Source: Flavipsychrobacter sp. (lineage in GTDB: Bacteria; Bacteroidota; Bacteroidia; Chitinophagales; Chitinophagaceae). Taken from it: DNA of 64,000 nucleotides. The position numbers were made by a program, and so were the translations under genes. The number at the start of each line of letters is the position of its first letter. Positions within the stretch are counted from its first letter, which is position 1. Below are positions 54,592 to 63,265 of the stretch, piece after piece. The notes beneath the pieces were generated by a model that searched no databases, had not been told where the DNA came from, and saw only the letters and a list, made by a program, of their open reading frames with translations. The DNA lies in assembly GCA_021155965.1 (NCBI GenBank), contig JAJNBJ010000017.1, positions 1 through 64,000 of the forward strand, given 5' to 3'.

Positions 54592-54689
54592 GATTTAAGA
54601 TCTGTGATGTATGATTGGTTGTATTTGATTCTTAAATTTTATTGTTAAAGCATGTGTGGTTTTCAATCATAAATCACACATCGAAAATC
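54592..54689. repeat. Imperfect inverted repeat between nuoA and nuoB
   Basis: The 26-bp arm at 54592-54617 pairs with the arm at 54664-54689 at 22 of 26 positions (core TGTGAT, TATGATTG). A 46-bp AT-rich loop separates them. It fills almost the whole 118-bp gap between nuoA and nuoB, which are otherwise tightly organised genes. Confidence 0.75.
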
Positions 54690-54700
54690 AAAAATAAGTT

Positions 54701-55261
54701 ATGCGTCCGGTACAGTATAATACGAATGTGAAGATGGTGGAAGCCCCAGAGGGGTATTCCGGTGAAGGTTATTTCTCAACCTCGTTTGACAAGATAGTAG
54801 GTCTTGGCCGTAAGAATTCATTATGGCCGTTGCCGTTCGCTACGTCATGCTGTGGTATCGAGTTTATGGCAACAATGGGTTCGCATTATGACCTGGGCCG
54901 CTTTGGTGCAGAGCGTATGGGTTTTACCCCGCGCCAATGTGATGTGCTGCTGGTGGCAGGAACAATAGCCAAGAAGATGGGGCCGATATTACGCCAGGTA
55001 TACCTGCAAATGGCAGAGCCCCGCTGGGTAATAGCCATAGGCGCATGTGCCAGCAGTGGTGGGATATTTGATTCTTATTCTGTGTTACAAGGCATAGACC
55101 AGGTGATACCGGTAGATGTGTATGTACCGGGTTGTCCACCAAGACCGGAAGGAATTATAGACGGGATATTGAAACTGCAGGACCTTGTAAATAATGAAAG
55201 CCTGCGCCGCAGGCACAATCCTGTGTATAAAGACCTGATGGAAAGTTACGGAATACAATAA
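54701..55261 (+). CDS. nuoB: NADH-quinone oxidoreductase subunit B
   Basis: The 186-residue subunit holds the terminal [4Fe-4S] cluster N2 that passes electrons to quinone. The four ligands are visible: adjacent C50-C51 (ATSCCGIEF), C116 (GACASSGG) and C145 (VPGCPPRPE). The length and motifs are normal. Confidence 0.97.
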   Translation: MRPVQYNTNVKMVEAPEGYSGEGYFSTSFDKIVGLGRKNSLWPLPFATSCCGIEFMATMGSHYDLGRFGAERMGFTPRQCDVLLVAGTIAKKMGPILRQVYLQMAEPRWVIAIGACASSGGIFDSYSVLQGIDQVIPVDVYVPGCPPRPEGIIDGILKLQDLVNNESLRRRHNPVYKDLMESYGIQ

Positions 55262-55276
55262 AATTAAAAAGTAAAA

Positions 55277-55780
55277 GTGGGATTGACGAACGAAACAGTA
55301 AGGCAGCAATTAACAGAGAAGTTCGGGGAGCAACTGACCGAATGGGAAGAGCAATTCGGTTTGCTCACTTTCACTGCTCCTGCTGAAATGAACCTGAAAG
55401 TGATACAACACCTGTATGATGATGAAAGTTTGCGTTTCCGTTTTCTTACGGACCTGACGGGTGTGCACTACCCTGAGAGAAAAGGAGAGGAGCTGTGTGT
55501 TGTCTATCACCTGCACAATCTTGTTGATAATATCCGTTTGCGTTTCAAAATATATGTGCCGTCAGAAAAACCTGATGTGTATACGATAACACAAAGGTTC
55601 TCAACAGCGAACTGGATGGAACGTGAGACGTATGATTTCTTTGGCATCAACTTCATCGGGCATCCTAACCTTATCCGAATATTGAATGTGGATGAAATGG
55701 ATTATTTCCCGATGAGGAAGGAATATGAAATGGAAGACCCGACAAGAAGAGATAAGGATAACGAAATGTTTGGAAGGTAA
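55277..55780 (+). CDS. nuoC: NADH-quinone oxidoreductase subunit C
   Basis: The 167-residue 30-kDa-type subunit has the signature ERETYDFFGINFIGHPNLIRIL, quoted here as ERETYDFFGI and HPNLIRIL, and the end DPTRRDKDNEMFGR. It is separate from nuoD, as usual outside enterobacteria. The start is GTG 55277, 15 bp after nuoB. Confidence 0.95.
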   Translation: MGLTNETVRQQLTEKFGEQLTEWEEQFGLLTFTAPAEMNLKVIQHLYDDESLRFRFLTDLTGVHYPERKGEELCVVYHLHNLVDNIRLRFKIYVPSEKPDVYTITQRFSTANWMERETYDFFGINFIGHPNLIRILNVDEMDYFPMRKEYEMEDPTRRDKDNEMFGR

Positions 55781-55781
55781 G

Positions 55782-55860
55782 CCCCCGACCCCTAAAGGGG
55801 AGGTGCTATGAAAATAAGAGTTAGTTTAAACAAGTGAAAGTCCCTTTAGGGATTTAGGGT
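55782..55860. repeat. nuo intergenic repeat, copy 1 (nuoC-nuoD)
   Basis: The left arm CCCCCGACCCCTAAAGGGG (55782-55800) is followed by GAGG and an AT-rich middle. The right arm GTCCCTTTAGGGATTTAGGG ends right at the nuoD ATG. Both arms contain the self-complementary CCCTAAAGGG-type core and pair with one another. The right arm occupies the ribosome-binding position. Confidence 0.85.
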
Positions 55861-57111
55861 ATGGAACTACAGCATCAACATCAGCAGCATATAAAACTTT
55901 CTGAGGAGTCACTTCAGAAGCAGACCACTACGCTCAATCTTGGTCCGACACACCCAGCCACACACGGTGTGTTCCAGAACATAATGGAGATAGATGGTGA
56001 GCGCGTTTTGGAGACTGTGCCTACCATAGGTTATATACACCGTGCTTTTGAAAAAATAGCAGAGCGCAGGCCTTTCTACCAGATCACTACACTTACAGAC
56101 CGCCTTAACTACTGTTCATCACCCATCAATAATATGGGCTGGCATATGACGGTAGAAAAACTGTTGAAGATAAATGTGCCCAAACGCGTACAATACCTGC
56201 GTGTTGTCATCATGGAACTTGCCCGCATTGCCGACCACCTGGTTTGTAATTCGGTAATAGCTGTGGACACGGGTGCCCTGACACCGTTCACTTATGTATT
56301 CCAGTCGCGTGAGCATATTTACGAGATATTTGAAGAGATCTGCGGCTCACGCCTCACAACCAATATTGGCCGTGTGGGTGGCTTTGAGCGCAACTTCACC
56401 CCTGCATCATTTGATAAGCTGAATAAGTTTTTGGTGAATTTCCCAAAAACGATGAAGGAATTTGAGAACCTGCTGAACCGCAACCGCATCTTTATGGAGC
56501 GATGCATAGGTGCAGGGCCTATCAGTGCTGAGCGTGCACTGAATTATGGCTTTACAGGCCCAAACCTGAGGGCTGCGGGTGTTGATTATGATGTGCGTGT
56601 AGCTCAACCTTATTGTTCGTACGAAGATTTTGATTTTAAAATACCTGTTGGCACTACCGGTGATGTTTATGACCGCTTTATGGTGCGCAACGGCGAAATA
56701 TGGGAAAGCCTGAGCATTATTCTCCAGGCACTGGAAAAGATAGAGAAGATAGAAAAAGAGTTTCCTGAGCAGAAAGAAATATTCTATGCACAGGAAGCAG
56801 ACCATTTCCACCTGCCACCGAAGGAAGATGTGTATACGAAGATGGAAGCACTTATCTATCACTTTAAAATAATAATGGGTGAGATAGATGCACCAAAGGG
56901 TGAAGTATATCATGCGGTAGAGGGTGGTAATGGAGAATTGGGCTTTTACCTGATCAGTGATGGCGGACGTACACCGTACCGTTTGCACTTCCGCAGGCCG
57001 TGTTTTATTTACTACCAGGCTTACCCGGAAATAGTGAGCGGTGGTTTGCTGAGTGATGCGGTGGTAACATTGAGCAGCCTGAACGTGATAGCAGGAGAAT
57101 TGGATGCGTAA
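55861..57111 (+). CDS. nuoD: NADH-quinone oxidoreductase subunit D
   Basis: The 416-residue 49-kDa-type subunit forms the quinone pocket with NuoB. Visible features are LGPTHPATHGVF (the conserved quinone-site His loop, ~28-39), GYIHRAFEKIAE, RLNYCSSPINNMG and RVGGFERNF. The protein ends VVTLSSLNVIAGELDA instead of the usual D.VMGEVDR. Intact in length. Confidence 0.96.
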   Translation: MELQHQHQQHIKLSEESLQKQTTTLNLGPTHPATHGVFQNIMEIDGERVLETVPTIGYIHRAFEKIAERRPFYQITTLTDRLNYCSSPINNMGWHMTVEKLLKINVPKRVQYLRVVIMELARIADHLVCNSVIAVDTGALTPFTYVFQSREHIYEIFEEICGSRLTTNIGRVGGFERNFTPASFDKLNKFLVNFPKTMKEFENLLNRNRIFMERCIGAGPISAERALNYGFTGPNLRAAGVDYDVRVAQPYCSYEDFDFKIPVGTTGDVYDRFMVRNGEIWESLSIILQALEKIEKIEKEFPEQKEIFYAQEADHFHLPPKEDVYTKMEALIYHFKIIMGEIDAPKGEVYHAVEGGNGELGFYLISDGGRTPYRLHFRRPCFIYYQAYPEIVSGGLLSDAVVTLSSLNVIAGELDA

Positions 57112-57184
57112 CCCCCGACCCCTAAAGGGAAGGTGTGGTTTAAAATAAATTTTGATAAATAAAGCCCCTTTAGGGGTTGGGGTT
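57112..57184. repeat. nuo intergenic repeat, copy 2 (nuoD-nuoE)
   Basis: The left arm CCCCCGACCCCTAAAGGGA (57112-57130) and right arm GCCCCTTTAGGGGTTGGGG (57164-57182) are near-perfect complements around an AT-rich loop. The right arm ends 3 bp before the nuoE ATG at 57186. It is closely similar to copy 1 in both arms. Confidence 0.9.
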
Positions 57185-57185
57185 T

Positions 57186-57680
57186 ATGATAAAATTTTCG
57201 GAAGAGAAATTAAATAAGGTAAAAGAAGTGATGGCCCGCTACCCGGAAGGGAAGCAGAAAAGTGCTTTGATACCGGTATTACATATGGCACAGGATGAGT
57301 TTGGCGGCTGGCTGGACACTCCTGTTATGGATTATGTGGCAGAGTTACTGAATATACTGCCGATTGAAGTGTATGAGGTAGCTACATTCTATACCATGTT
57401 TAATATGAAACCTGTTGGTAAGCACCTGCTGGAGGTGTGCCGCACAGGGCCATGCATGGTGAATGGTTGTGATGATATAATAGACCATATAAAACAAAAG
57501 CTGGGCATTAGTGAAGGTGAAACAACCCCTGACGGGTTGTTTACTTTAAAACCAGCTGAGTGCCTGGGCGCATGTGGGTATGCACCTATGATGCAGTTGG
57601 GCAAGACATACAGGGAACATTTGACAAAAGAGAAAGTAGATAAGCTGATAGACGAACTGAGGGCACAGGCAAAAAACTAA
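57186..57680 (+). CDS. nuoE: NADH-quinone oxidoreductase subunit E
   Basis: The 164-residue 24-kDa-type subunit carries a thioredoxin-like [2Fe-2S] cluster (N1a) with ligands in CRTGPCMVNG (first pair) and CLGACGYAP (second pair). The N-terminal helix bundle shows QDEFGGWLD and EVYEVATFYTMF, both family features. ATG 57186 is preferred to TTG 57177, which lies in the repeat arm. Confidence 0.96.
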   Translation: MIKFSEEKLNKVKEVMARYPEGKQKSALIPVLHMAQDEFGGWLDTPVMDYVAELLNILPIEVYEVATFYTMFNMKPVGKHLLEVCRTGPCMVNGCDDIIDHIKQKLGISEGETTPDGLFTLKPAECLGACGYAPMMQLGKTYREHLTKEKVDKLIDELRAQAKN

Positions 57681-57683
57681 CCT

Positions 57684-58085
57684 ATGGCTTTCGACCTGAA
57701 ACTTGAGTTCATATTATCGGCAAAGCCGAAGAGAGTAATGCAACTGCTCACAGATGCAAAGCTGATAAGAAAATGGAGCGGAGGAGAAGCGGTAGTTGAA
57801 AATAAAGTTGGTGGCAGGTTTGAAATGTTTGACGGCTGGGTGAGAGGCGAAGTGCTGAAGGCAAGTGAAAATGAATTAACCTACACCTGGAAAGTGAGTG
57901 AATGGCTGGAAGAGACAAAACCAACAGAAGTTCATTATTTATTGAAAGAGGATGAAGCGGGAACAAGGGTGATAGTACATCATAGCGGTTTCCCAAGCGA
58001 AGATGAAATGAAAAGCCACAAAGCCGGCTGGACAGATTACTTCTTCGACCCGATAGAAGATTTTATAATGGCGTTTGATAAATAA
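57684..58085 (+). CDS. SRPBCC (AHSA1/START-like) domain protein inside the nuo operon
   Basis: The 133-residue cytoplasmic protein has the AHSA1-like SRPBCC pattern: SAKPKRVMQLLTDAKLIRKWSGG at the start (in part VMQLLTDAKLIRKW), GGRFEMFDGWVRGEV and the C-terminal helix WTDYFFDPIEDFI. The fold forms a hydrophobic pocket for small ligands or chaperone contacts. It begins 3 bp after the nuoE stop and ends 2 bp before the next gene, so it is part of the operon. No complex I subunit has this fold; a link to assembly is only a guess. Confidence 0.82.
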   Translation: MAFDLKLEFILSAKPKRVMQLLTDAKLIRKWSGGEAVVENKVGGRFEMFDGWVRGEVLKASENELTYTWKVSEWLEETKPTEVHYLLKEDEAGTRVIVHHSGFPSEDEMKSHKAGWTDYFFDPIEDFIMAFDK

Positions 58086-58087
58086 GG

Positions 58088-58510
58088 ATGAGGTATTTAG
58101 TTACCATAGTGTTGCTCTTTGTAAGTATTGGTGCATTTGCACAAAAGGAGGATTCGGTGAGTCTTACAAGAGCTATCCATGCTTTTAATAAGGCTTTGGT
58201 GACGAAAGACACTGTTTCTCTGAACTGGCTATTACGGGATGATGTTCGTTATTATCATTCAAACGGATGGCTGGAGCTGAAAAGAGATGTGATAGAAGAC
58301 CTATATAATGGCAAACTGACCTACAATCAGCTAAACGCAACATTGCAGGGAATACGGTTTACCGGCAGTATTGCACAGGCGAGAATGGTAGCAGATGTGG
58401 ACGTTGCGCTGAATGGTAAACCAATTCAGTTGAAGTTACAAATAGTACAGGTGTGGACACGGAAGGATGGCAGGTGGGTGATGTACTCAAGACATAGTGA
58501 AAGAATTTAA
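58088..58510 (+). CDS. DUF4440/SnoaL-like secreted protein inside the nuo operon
   Basis: The 140-residue protein has a signal peptide (LVTIVLLFVSIGAFAQ) and a cone-shaped NTF2-like domain of the DUF4440 type. Features are AIHAFNKALVTKDTVSLNWLL near the start (in part FNKALVTKDT), DVRYYHSNGW, and VQVWTRKDGRWVM near the end. It acts outside the cytoplasm, unlike NuoE and NuoF. It is co-transcribed with them by position. The function is unknown. Confidence 0.8.
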   Translation: MRYLVTIVLLFVSIGAFAQKEDSVSLTRAIHAFNKALVTKDTVSLNWLLRDDVRYYHSNGWLELKRDVIEDLYNGKLTYNQLNATLQGIRFTGSIAQARMVADVDVALNGKPIQLKLQIVQVWTRKDGRWVMYSRHSERI

Positions 58511-58566
58511 ACCTCCGGCCCTTAAGCGGGAGGTGGTAAATAAAAATATAAAAGTCCCTTAGGGGT
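58511..58566. repeat. nuo intergenic repeat, copy 3 (before nuoF)
   Basis: CCTCCGGCCCTTAAGCGGGAGG (58512-58533; quoted in part: CCGGCCCTTAAGCGGGAGG) and right arm AAGTCCCTTAGGGGT (58552-58566) follow the same plan as copies 1 and 2, with the right arm abutting the nuoF ATG. The left arm is more diverged. Confidence 0.7.
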
Positions 58567-59922
58567 ATGGGTGTAAAACTGTTATTAGAGCACGATAAGG
58601 TAGAAGGTATCCGTTATTACGATACCTATCGCAAGAATGGCGGATACCGTGCGGCAGAGAAGGCATTGAAAATGTCTCCTGCAGATATTGTTGAAGAAGT
58701 GAAGAAGAGCGGCCTGCGTGGCCGTGGCGGTGCGGGCTTCCCTACGGGTTTGAAATGGAGCTTCCTGGCAAAGCCTGAGGGTGTGCCACGCCACCTGGTG
58801 TGCAATGCTGATGAGTCGGAGCCGGGTACATTTAAAGACAGGTACCTGATGGAGTTCCATCCGCACCTGTTCATTGAAGGGTTATTGATCAGCAGCTTTG
58901 CGTTAGGCAGCAATACCACCTACGTTTATATACGTGGCGAATATGCATGGATACCTGACATACTGGAACAAGCAATAGACGAAGCAAAGAATAACGGCTG
59001 GTTAGGTAAGAATATACAGGGTACAGGCTTTGACTGCGAGATATATGTGCACCGCGGTGCGGGCGCTTATATATGCGGCGAGGAAACAGCATTGATAGAA
59101 TCGCTGGAGGGCAAGCGTGGTAATCCTCGTATGAAGCCGCCATTCCCGGCGATACAGGGTGTATGGATGAGGCCTACGGTGGTGAATAACGTAGAAACAC
59201 TGGCGGCAGTAGTGCCTATTATTAACCTTGGTGGCGATGAATATGCTAAAATAGGTGTAGGTAAATCTACAGGCACCAAACTGATGAGCGCATGCGGCAA
59301 CATTAATAAGCCGGGCGTTTATGAAATAGATATGACCATCTCGGTAGAGGAGTTCATCTACAGCGATGAATATTGTGGTGGTATCAGGAATGGTAAGAAA
59401 TTAAAAGCTTGTATACCTGGAGGTTCGTCAGTTCCGATATTGCCTGCTAACCTGTTGCTGAAAACAGCAAAAGGTGAAACAAGGCTGATGAATTATGAGA
59501 GCATGAGCGATGGCGGTTTTGTATCAGGCTCAATGATCGGCTCTGGTGGTTTCGAGGTGCTGGATGAAGACCAGTGTATCGTAAAACATACGATGACACT
59601 TGCGCGCTTTTACAACCACGAAAGCTGCGGACAATGCAGCCCTTGTCGTGAAGGTACCGGCTGGATGTATAAGATACTGAAGAACCTGGAGTATGGTAAA
59701 GGCAAGATGAGTGATATAGACCTGCTGTGGGATATCCAGCGCAAGATAGAGGGTAATACCATCTGTCCGCTGGGTGATGCGGCAGCATGGCCGGTGGCGG
59801 CTGCCATACGCCACTTCCGTGATGAGTTTGAATGGCATGTATTAAATCCTGATGAGTCACAAAAAAGGAATTATGGCCTGGCGCACTATGCCGACCCGAT
59901 CCATGTGGCTGCATCAGCATAG
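58567..59922 (+). CDS. nuoF: NADH-quinone oxidoreductase subunit F
   Basis: The 451-residue subunit is where NADH is oxidised. The NADH/FMN site is in SGLRGRGGAGFPTGLKW (~50-66), with the FMN loop GAGAYICGEETALIESLEG. The N3 [4Fe-4S] ligands are in ESCGQCSPCREGT and the later NTICPLGDAAAWP. Full length. Confidence 0.97.
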   Translation: MGVKLLLEHDKVEGIRYYDTYRKNGGYRAAEKALKMSPADIVEEVKKSGLRGRGGAGFPTGLKWSFLAKPEGVPRHLVCNADESEPGTFKDRYLMEFHPHLFIEGLLISSFALGSNTTYVYIRGEYAWIPDILEQAIDEAKNNGWLGKNIQGTGFDCEIYVHRGAGAYICGEETALIESLEGKRGNPRMKPPFPAIQGVWMRPTVVNNVETLAAVVPIINLGGDEYAKIGVGKSTGTKLMSACGNINKPGVYEIDMTISVEEFIYSDEYCGGIRNGKKLKACIPGGSSVPILPANLLLKTAKGETRLMNYESMSDGGFVSGSMIGSGGFEVLDEDQCIVKHTMTLARFYNHESCGQCSPCREGTGWMYKILKNLEYGKGKMSDIDLLWDIQRKIEGNTICPLGDAAAWPVAAAIRHFRDEFEWHVLNPDESQKRNYGLAHYADPIHVAASA

Positions 59923-59936
59923 AATTTTGAATTGTT

Positions 59937-61091
59937 ATGTCAGAGACACCAAAGTTTAAAGTAACGATCGATAACATCAGCATAGAAGTGCCGGCAGGTA
60001 CTACTATACTGAATGCGGCCCGTAGTATAGGTGGCGAAGTTGCTCCGCCTGCTATGTGCTACTATAGCAAACTACAGGATAGCGGCGGTAAATGCCGTAC
60101 CTGCCTGGTGGAGGTGAGCAAGGGCTCTGAAAAAGACCCTCGCCCTATGCCCAAGCTGGTAGCAAGTTGCCGCACTACTGTGATGGATGGCATGGAGGTG
60201 AAAAACATTACCTCTGAGAAAGTAATTGATGCCCGCAAAGGAGTTGTTGAATTTTTATTGATCAACCACCCGCTTGATTGTCCGGTATGTGACCAGGCAG
60301 GCGAGTGTGACCTGCAAGACCTGAGCTATGACCATGGTACAGAAGGTACACGGTATGAGTTCAAACGCCGCACATTTGAGAAAGAAGATATAGGCCCATA
60401 CATATCGCTGCACATGAACCGTTGTATCATGTGCTTCCGTTGTGTATTTGCTGCAGACCAACTCACCGAAAAACGTGAGCATGGTATATTAGACAGGGGA
60501 GACCATGCCCAGATAAGCACTTATCTGAGTAAGGCACTCGACAACGATTTTATTGGCAATGTAATAGATGTATGCCCGGTAGGCGCACTTACCGACAGAA
60601 CATTCCGTTTCAAAAACAGGGTATGGTTCACCAAGCCTATGGATGCGCACAGGAATTGCAGCAACCCTAAATGCTGCGGCAGTGTGCGGTTGTGGATGAG
60701 AGGCGATGAGGTGTATCGTGTAACAGCTCGTAAGGATGAATGGAACGAAGTGGAGAATACACCGGATGGAAAACCCGGATGGATATGCAATGAATGCCGC
60801 TTTGAGAAGAAAGAAACCAAGGATTGGGTGATAGAAGGGCCGACACAAGTGCGCAGAAGCAGTGTGATATCTCAAGGACACTATGAGGGCACGAAGCCAA
60901 CACCTGTATTGATAGATACAGTGATGGGCAGGAAACCACAATACACTATTGACATTCACAGTGTAAGTGATGTGAACAGGCCGGAAGTTGAGCTGTCGAA
61001 GATAGATGGGCCGGCACATTCTGATGATTTTAAGCCCACGCAGAGCGATGGCGGATTGAAAAAGTGGACTGATAAGCTGGGCAAGGGATAA
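59937..61091 (+). CDS. nuoG: NADH-quinone oxidoreductase subunit G, short form
   Basis: The 384-residue protein keeps only the Fe-S part of NuoG. It has a plant-ferredoxin-type [2Fe-2S] site (C42, then GGKCRTC), the His-Cys [4Fe-4S] site in HPLDCPVCDQAGECDLQD and the further [4Fe-4S] site CIMCFRCV plus CPVGAL. Residues ~235-290 resemble the start of the next Fe-S/molybdopterin region (NCSNPKCCG, CNECRFE). The large molybdopterin-oxidoreductase-like domain of the ~900-residue E. coli subunit is absent. The last ~90 residues are unlike it. Short NuoG is known in Bacteroidota, so this is not a broken gene. Confidence 0.92.
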   Translation: MSETPKFKVTIDNISIEVPAGTTILNAARSIGGEVAPPAMCYYSKLQDSGGKCRTCLVEVSKGSEKDPRPMPKLVASCRTTVMDGMEVKNITSEKVIDARKGVVEFLLINHPLDCPVCDQAGECDLQDLSYDHGTEGTRYEFKRRTFEKEDIGPYISLHMNRCIMCFRCVFAADQLTEKREHGILDRGDHAQISTYLSKALDNDFIGNVIDVCPVGALTDRTFRFKNRVWFTKPMDAHRNCSNPKCCGSVRLWMRGDEVYRVTARKDEWNEVENTPDGKPGWICNECRFEKKETKDWVIEGPTQVRRSSVISQGHYEGTKPTPVLIDTVMGRKPQYTIDIHSVSDVNRPEVELSKIDGPAHSDDFKPTQSDGGLKKWTDKLGKG

Positions 61092-61107
61092 TATTTAAAA
61101 CGAAAAC

Positions 61108-61115
61108 TATTTTTG
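61108..61115 (+). promoter_or_regulatory. Possible internal promoter (-7 box TATTTTTG) before nuoH
   Basis: TATTTTTGCAAC lies 7 bp before the nuoH ATG in the 31-bp gap after nuoG. No -33 TTG at the right distance was found. It may give extra transcription of the membrane-arm genes. Confidence 0.35.
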
Positions 61116-61122
61116 CAACATT

Positions 61123-62196
61123 ATGCTGTTACTACAAATTGATACAGCGCTTATCATAGAAAAAGGCCTTTTGATCACAGCCATACTTTTAGGCTCGCTG
61201 GGGATAGCTATGTATGCTACCTGGGGCGAGCGTAAAGTCGCTGCCATTATGCAAGACCGTATCGGCCCCAACCGTGCGGGCCCTTTTGGATTGCTGCAAC
61301 CTTTGGCTGATGGATTGAAATTATTTTTCAAAGAAGAAATTATACCAGACCGCTCAACAAGACTGATATTTATATTAGGCCCTAGCTTAGCGATGCTTAC
61401 TGCTACAATGACCAGCGCTGTTATACCATGGGCGCCAGATTATACAACAGACAGCGGGCATGTTTTCTCTTTCCAGGTGGCAGATATTAATATTGGTATC
61501 CTGTTCATATTCGGTGTTGTGAGCCTTGGTGTATATGGCGTGATGCTGGGTGGCTGGGCTTCCAATAATAAATTCTCATTATTAAGTAGCATCCGTGCGG
61601 CATCGCAGGCTATCTCTTATGAGCTGGCAATGGGTATTAGCTTGATCGCTTTATTAATGATGACAGAGTCGCTGAGCTTGCGTGATATTGTGCAGCAGCA
61701 ACACGGCTTCTGGGCAGATAATTATTTTACGTGGAACTTCTTTAAGCAGCCGCTGGGTTTTATCATTTTCCTTACCTGTGCATTTGCTGAATTGAACCGT
61801 GCGCCATTTGACCTGCCGGAATGTGAAAGTGAGCTGAACATGGGCTACCACCAGGAGTATTCGTCCATGAAGCTGGGCTTTTACCTATTTGCGGAATATG
61901 TGAACCTGTTCATCAGCTCTGTACTCGTCAGCACACTGTACTTTGGGGGATATAATTTCCCGTTCATGGACCAGGTGGCGGCGAATGTACATCCTATGTT
62001 GTATTCGATAATTTGCCTGATGGTGTTGATGACGAAGGCTGTGATGGTAATATTATTCATAATGGCGGTAAGGTGGACTTTGCCCCGCTTCCGTTATGAC
62101 CAACTAATGAAACTGGGGTGGAAATCGCTGATACCATTGGCATTGGTGAATATGCTGATAACCGGGGGAGTGATATTGTGGGCTATTAATAAGTAA
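61123..62196 (+). CDS. nuoH: NADH-quinone oxidoreductase subunit H
   Basis: The 357-residue membrane subunit with eight helices forms part of the quinone entry. Signatures are ERKVAAIMQDRIGPNRAGP (~36-54), IRAASQAISYELAMG and ELNRAPFDLPECESEL, with the charged loop residues at the quinone channel. The length is typical. Confidence 0.97.
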   Translation: MLLLQIDTALIIEKGLLITAILLGSLGIAMYATWGERKVAAIMQDRIGPNRAGPFGLLQPLADGLKLFFKEEIIPDRSTRLIFILGPSLAMLTATMTSAVIPWAPDYTTDSGHVFSFQVADINIGILFIFGVVSLGVYGVMLGGWASNNKFSLLSSIRAASQAISYELAMGISLIALLMMTESLSLRDIVQQQHGFWADNYFTWNFFKQPLGFIIFLTCAFAELNRAPFDLPECESELNMGYHQEYSSMKLGFYLFAEYVNLFISSVLVSTLYFGGYNFPFMDQVAANVHPMLYSIICLMVLMTKAVMVILFIMAVRWTLPRFRYDQLMKLGWKSLIPLALVNMLITGGVILWAINK

Positions 62197-62203
62197 AGAA
62201 GAA

Positions 62204-62713
62204 ATGGAAAAATTAACTAACAGGTCGGTGCAGATAAACCGTAGCCCCATGAACTTCATGGAGAAGGCTTACCTGCCTGCCCTTGCCAAAGGGTTGACCA
62301 TCACCCTTGGCCATATATTCAAGAAAAAGGCTACGGTGAGCTATCCTGAGGAAAAGCGACCGTTCAGCCCGGTATTCCGTGGACTGCATATTCTGAACCG
62401 CGATGAGCAAGGAGCGGAGCGCTGTACTGCATGTGGCCTGTGTGCGTTGGCATGTCCTGCCGAAGCAATTACCATGGAAGCTGCAGAGCGCAAACCGGGA
62501 GAAGAGCATTTATACCGCGAAGAGAAGTATGCTGCAAAATATGAGATAAATATGCTGCGTTGCATCTTCTGCGGTTATTGCGAAGAAGCTTGCCCGAAGG
62601 ATGCCATATATCTTACTGAAACTGTAATGCCTTCTAATTATACCCGCGAGAGTTTTATTTATAAAAAAGAAGACCTGCTGATACCCGACCCTAAAAAAAA
62701 GGAAAGTAAATAA
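62204..62713 (+). CDS. nuoI: NADH-quinone oxidoreductase subunit I
   Basis: The 169-residue ferredoxin-like subunit has two [4Fe-4S] motifs for clusters N6a and N6b: CTACGLCALACP (~76-87) and CIFCGYCEEACP (~121-132). The N-terminal amphipathic helix contains ITLGHIFKKKATV. The length is normal. The gene begins 7 bp after nuoH. Confidence 0.97.
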   Translation: MEKLTNRSVQINRSPMNFMEKAYLPALAKGLTITLGHIFKKKATVSYPEEKRPFSPVFRGLHILNRDEQGAERCTACGLCALACPAEAITMEAAERKPGEEHLYREEKYAAKYEINMLRCIFCGYCEEACPKDAIYLTETVMPSNYTRESFIYKKEDLLIPDPKKKESK

Positions 62714-62715
62714 TT

Positions 62716-63255
62716 ATGGAGTTATACGATATTTTATTTTGGGTATTGTCTGCTATTGCGGTTAGTTGTGCGCTTGGGGTTATCCTCAGTCGCAACCCTG
62801 TGAATAGTGTATTGTTCCTGATACTTACATTTTTTGCTATTTCGGGACATTATGTGCTGATGAATGCCCAGTTCCTGGCAATAGTGAATATCATTGTGTA
62901 TGCAGGTGCGATCATGGTGCTATTCCTATTTGTGATCATGCTGATGAACCTGAATGCAGATGTAGAGCCGCAGAAGGGTCAATTAGTGCAGCTAGCCGGG
63001 GTAATATCCGGCGGTATATTGTTCCTGGTAGTGCTGGCATCTATTAAAACAGCAAAGGCCGAGATCATGGATAAAACATCTACAGATATAGGGCTTATTT
63101 CGAATTTGGGAAAAGTGCTTTTCAAAGAGTATGTGTTACCATTTGAGATTAGCAGCGTGCTGTTCTTGAGTGCCATGATAGGTGCAATTGTAATTGGTAA
63201 AAAAGAAGAAGTAAAAACATCTGCAACTGCTAAAATGGAGCATGTTAGCGAATAA
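62716..63255 (+). CDS. nuoJ: NADH-quinone oxidoreductase subunit J
   Basis: The 179-residue membrane subunit has five helices. The family pattern NPVNSVLFLILTF, the pi-bulge helix IVYAGAIMVLFLFVIMLMN (in part VYAGAIMVLFLFV) and the C-terminal GAIVIGKKEE are visible. The start is 2 bp after nuoI. Confidence 0.95.
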   Translation: MELYDILFWVLSAIAVSCALGVILSRNPVNSVLFLILTFFAISGHYVLMNAQFLAIVNIIVYAGAIMVLFLFVIMLMNLNADVEPQKGQLVQLAGVISGGILFLVVLASIKTAKAEIMDKTSTDIGLISNLGKVLFKEYVLPFEISSVLFLSAMIGAIVIGKKEEVKTSATAKMEHVSE

Positions 63256-63265
63256 ATTATAAAGT

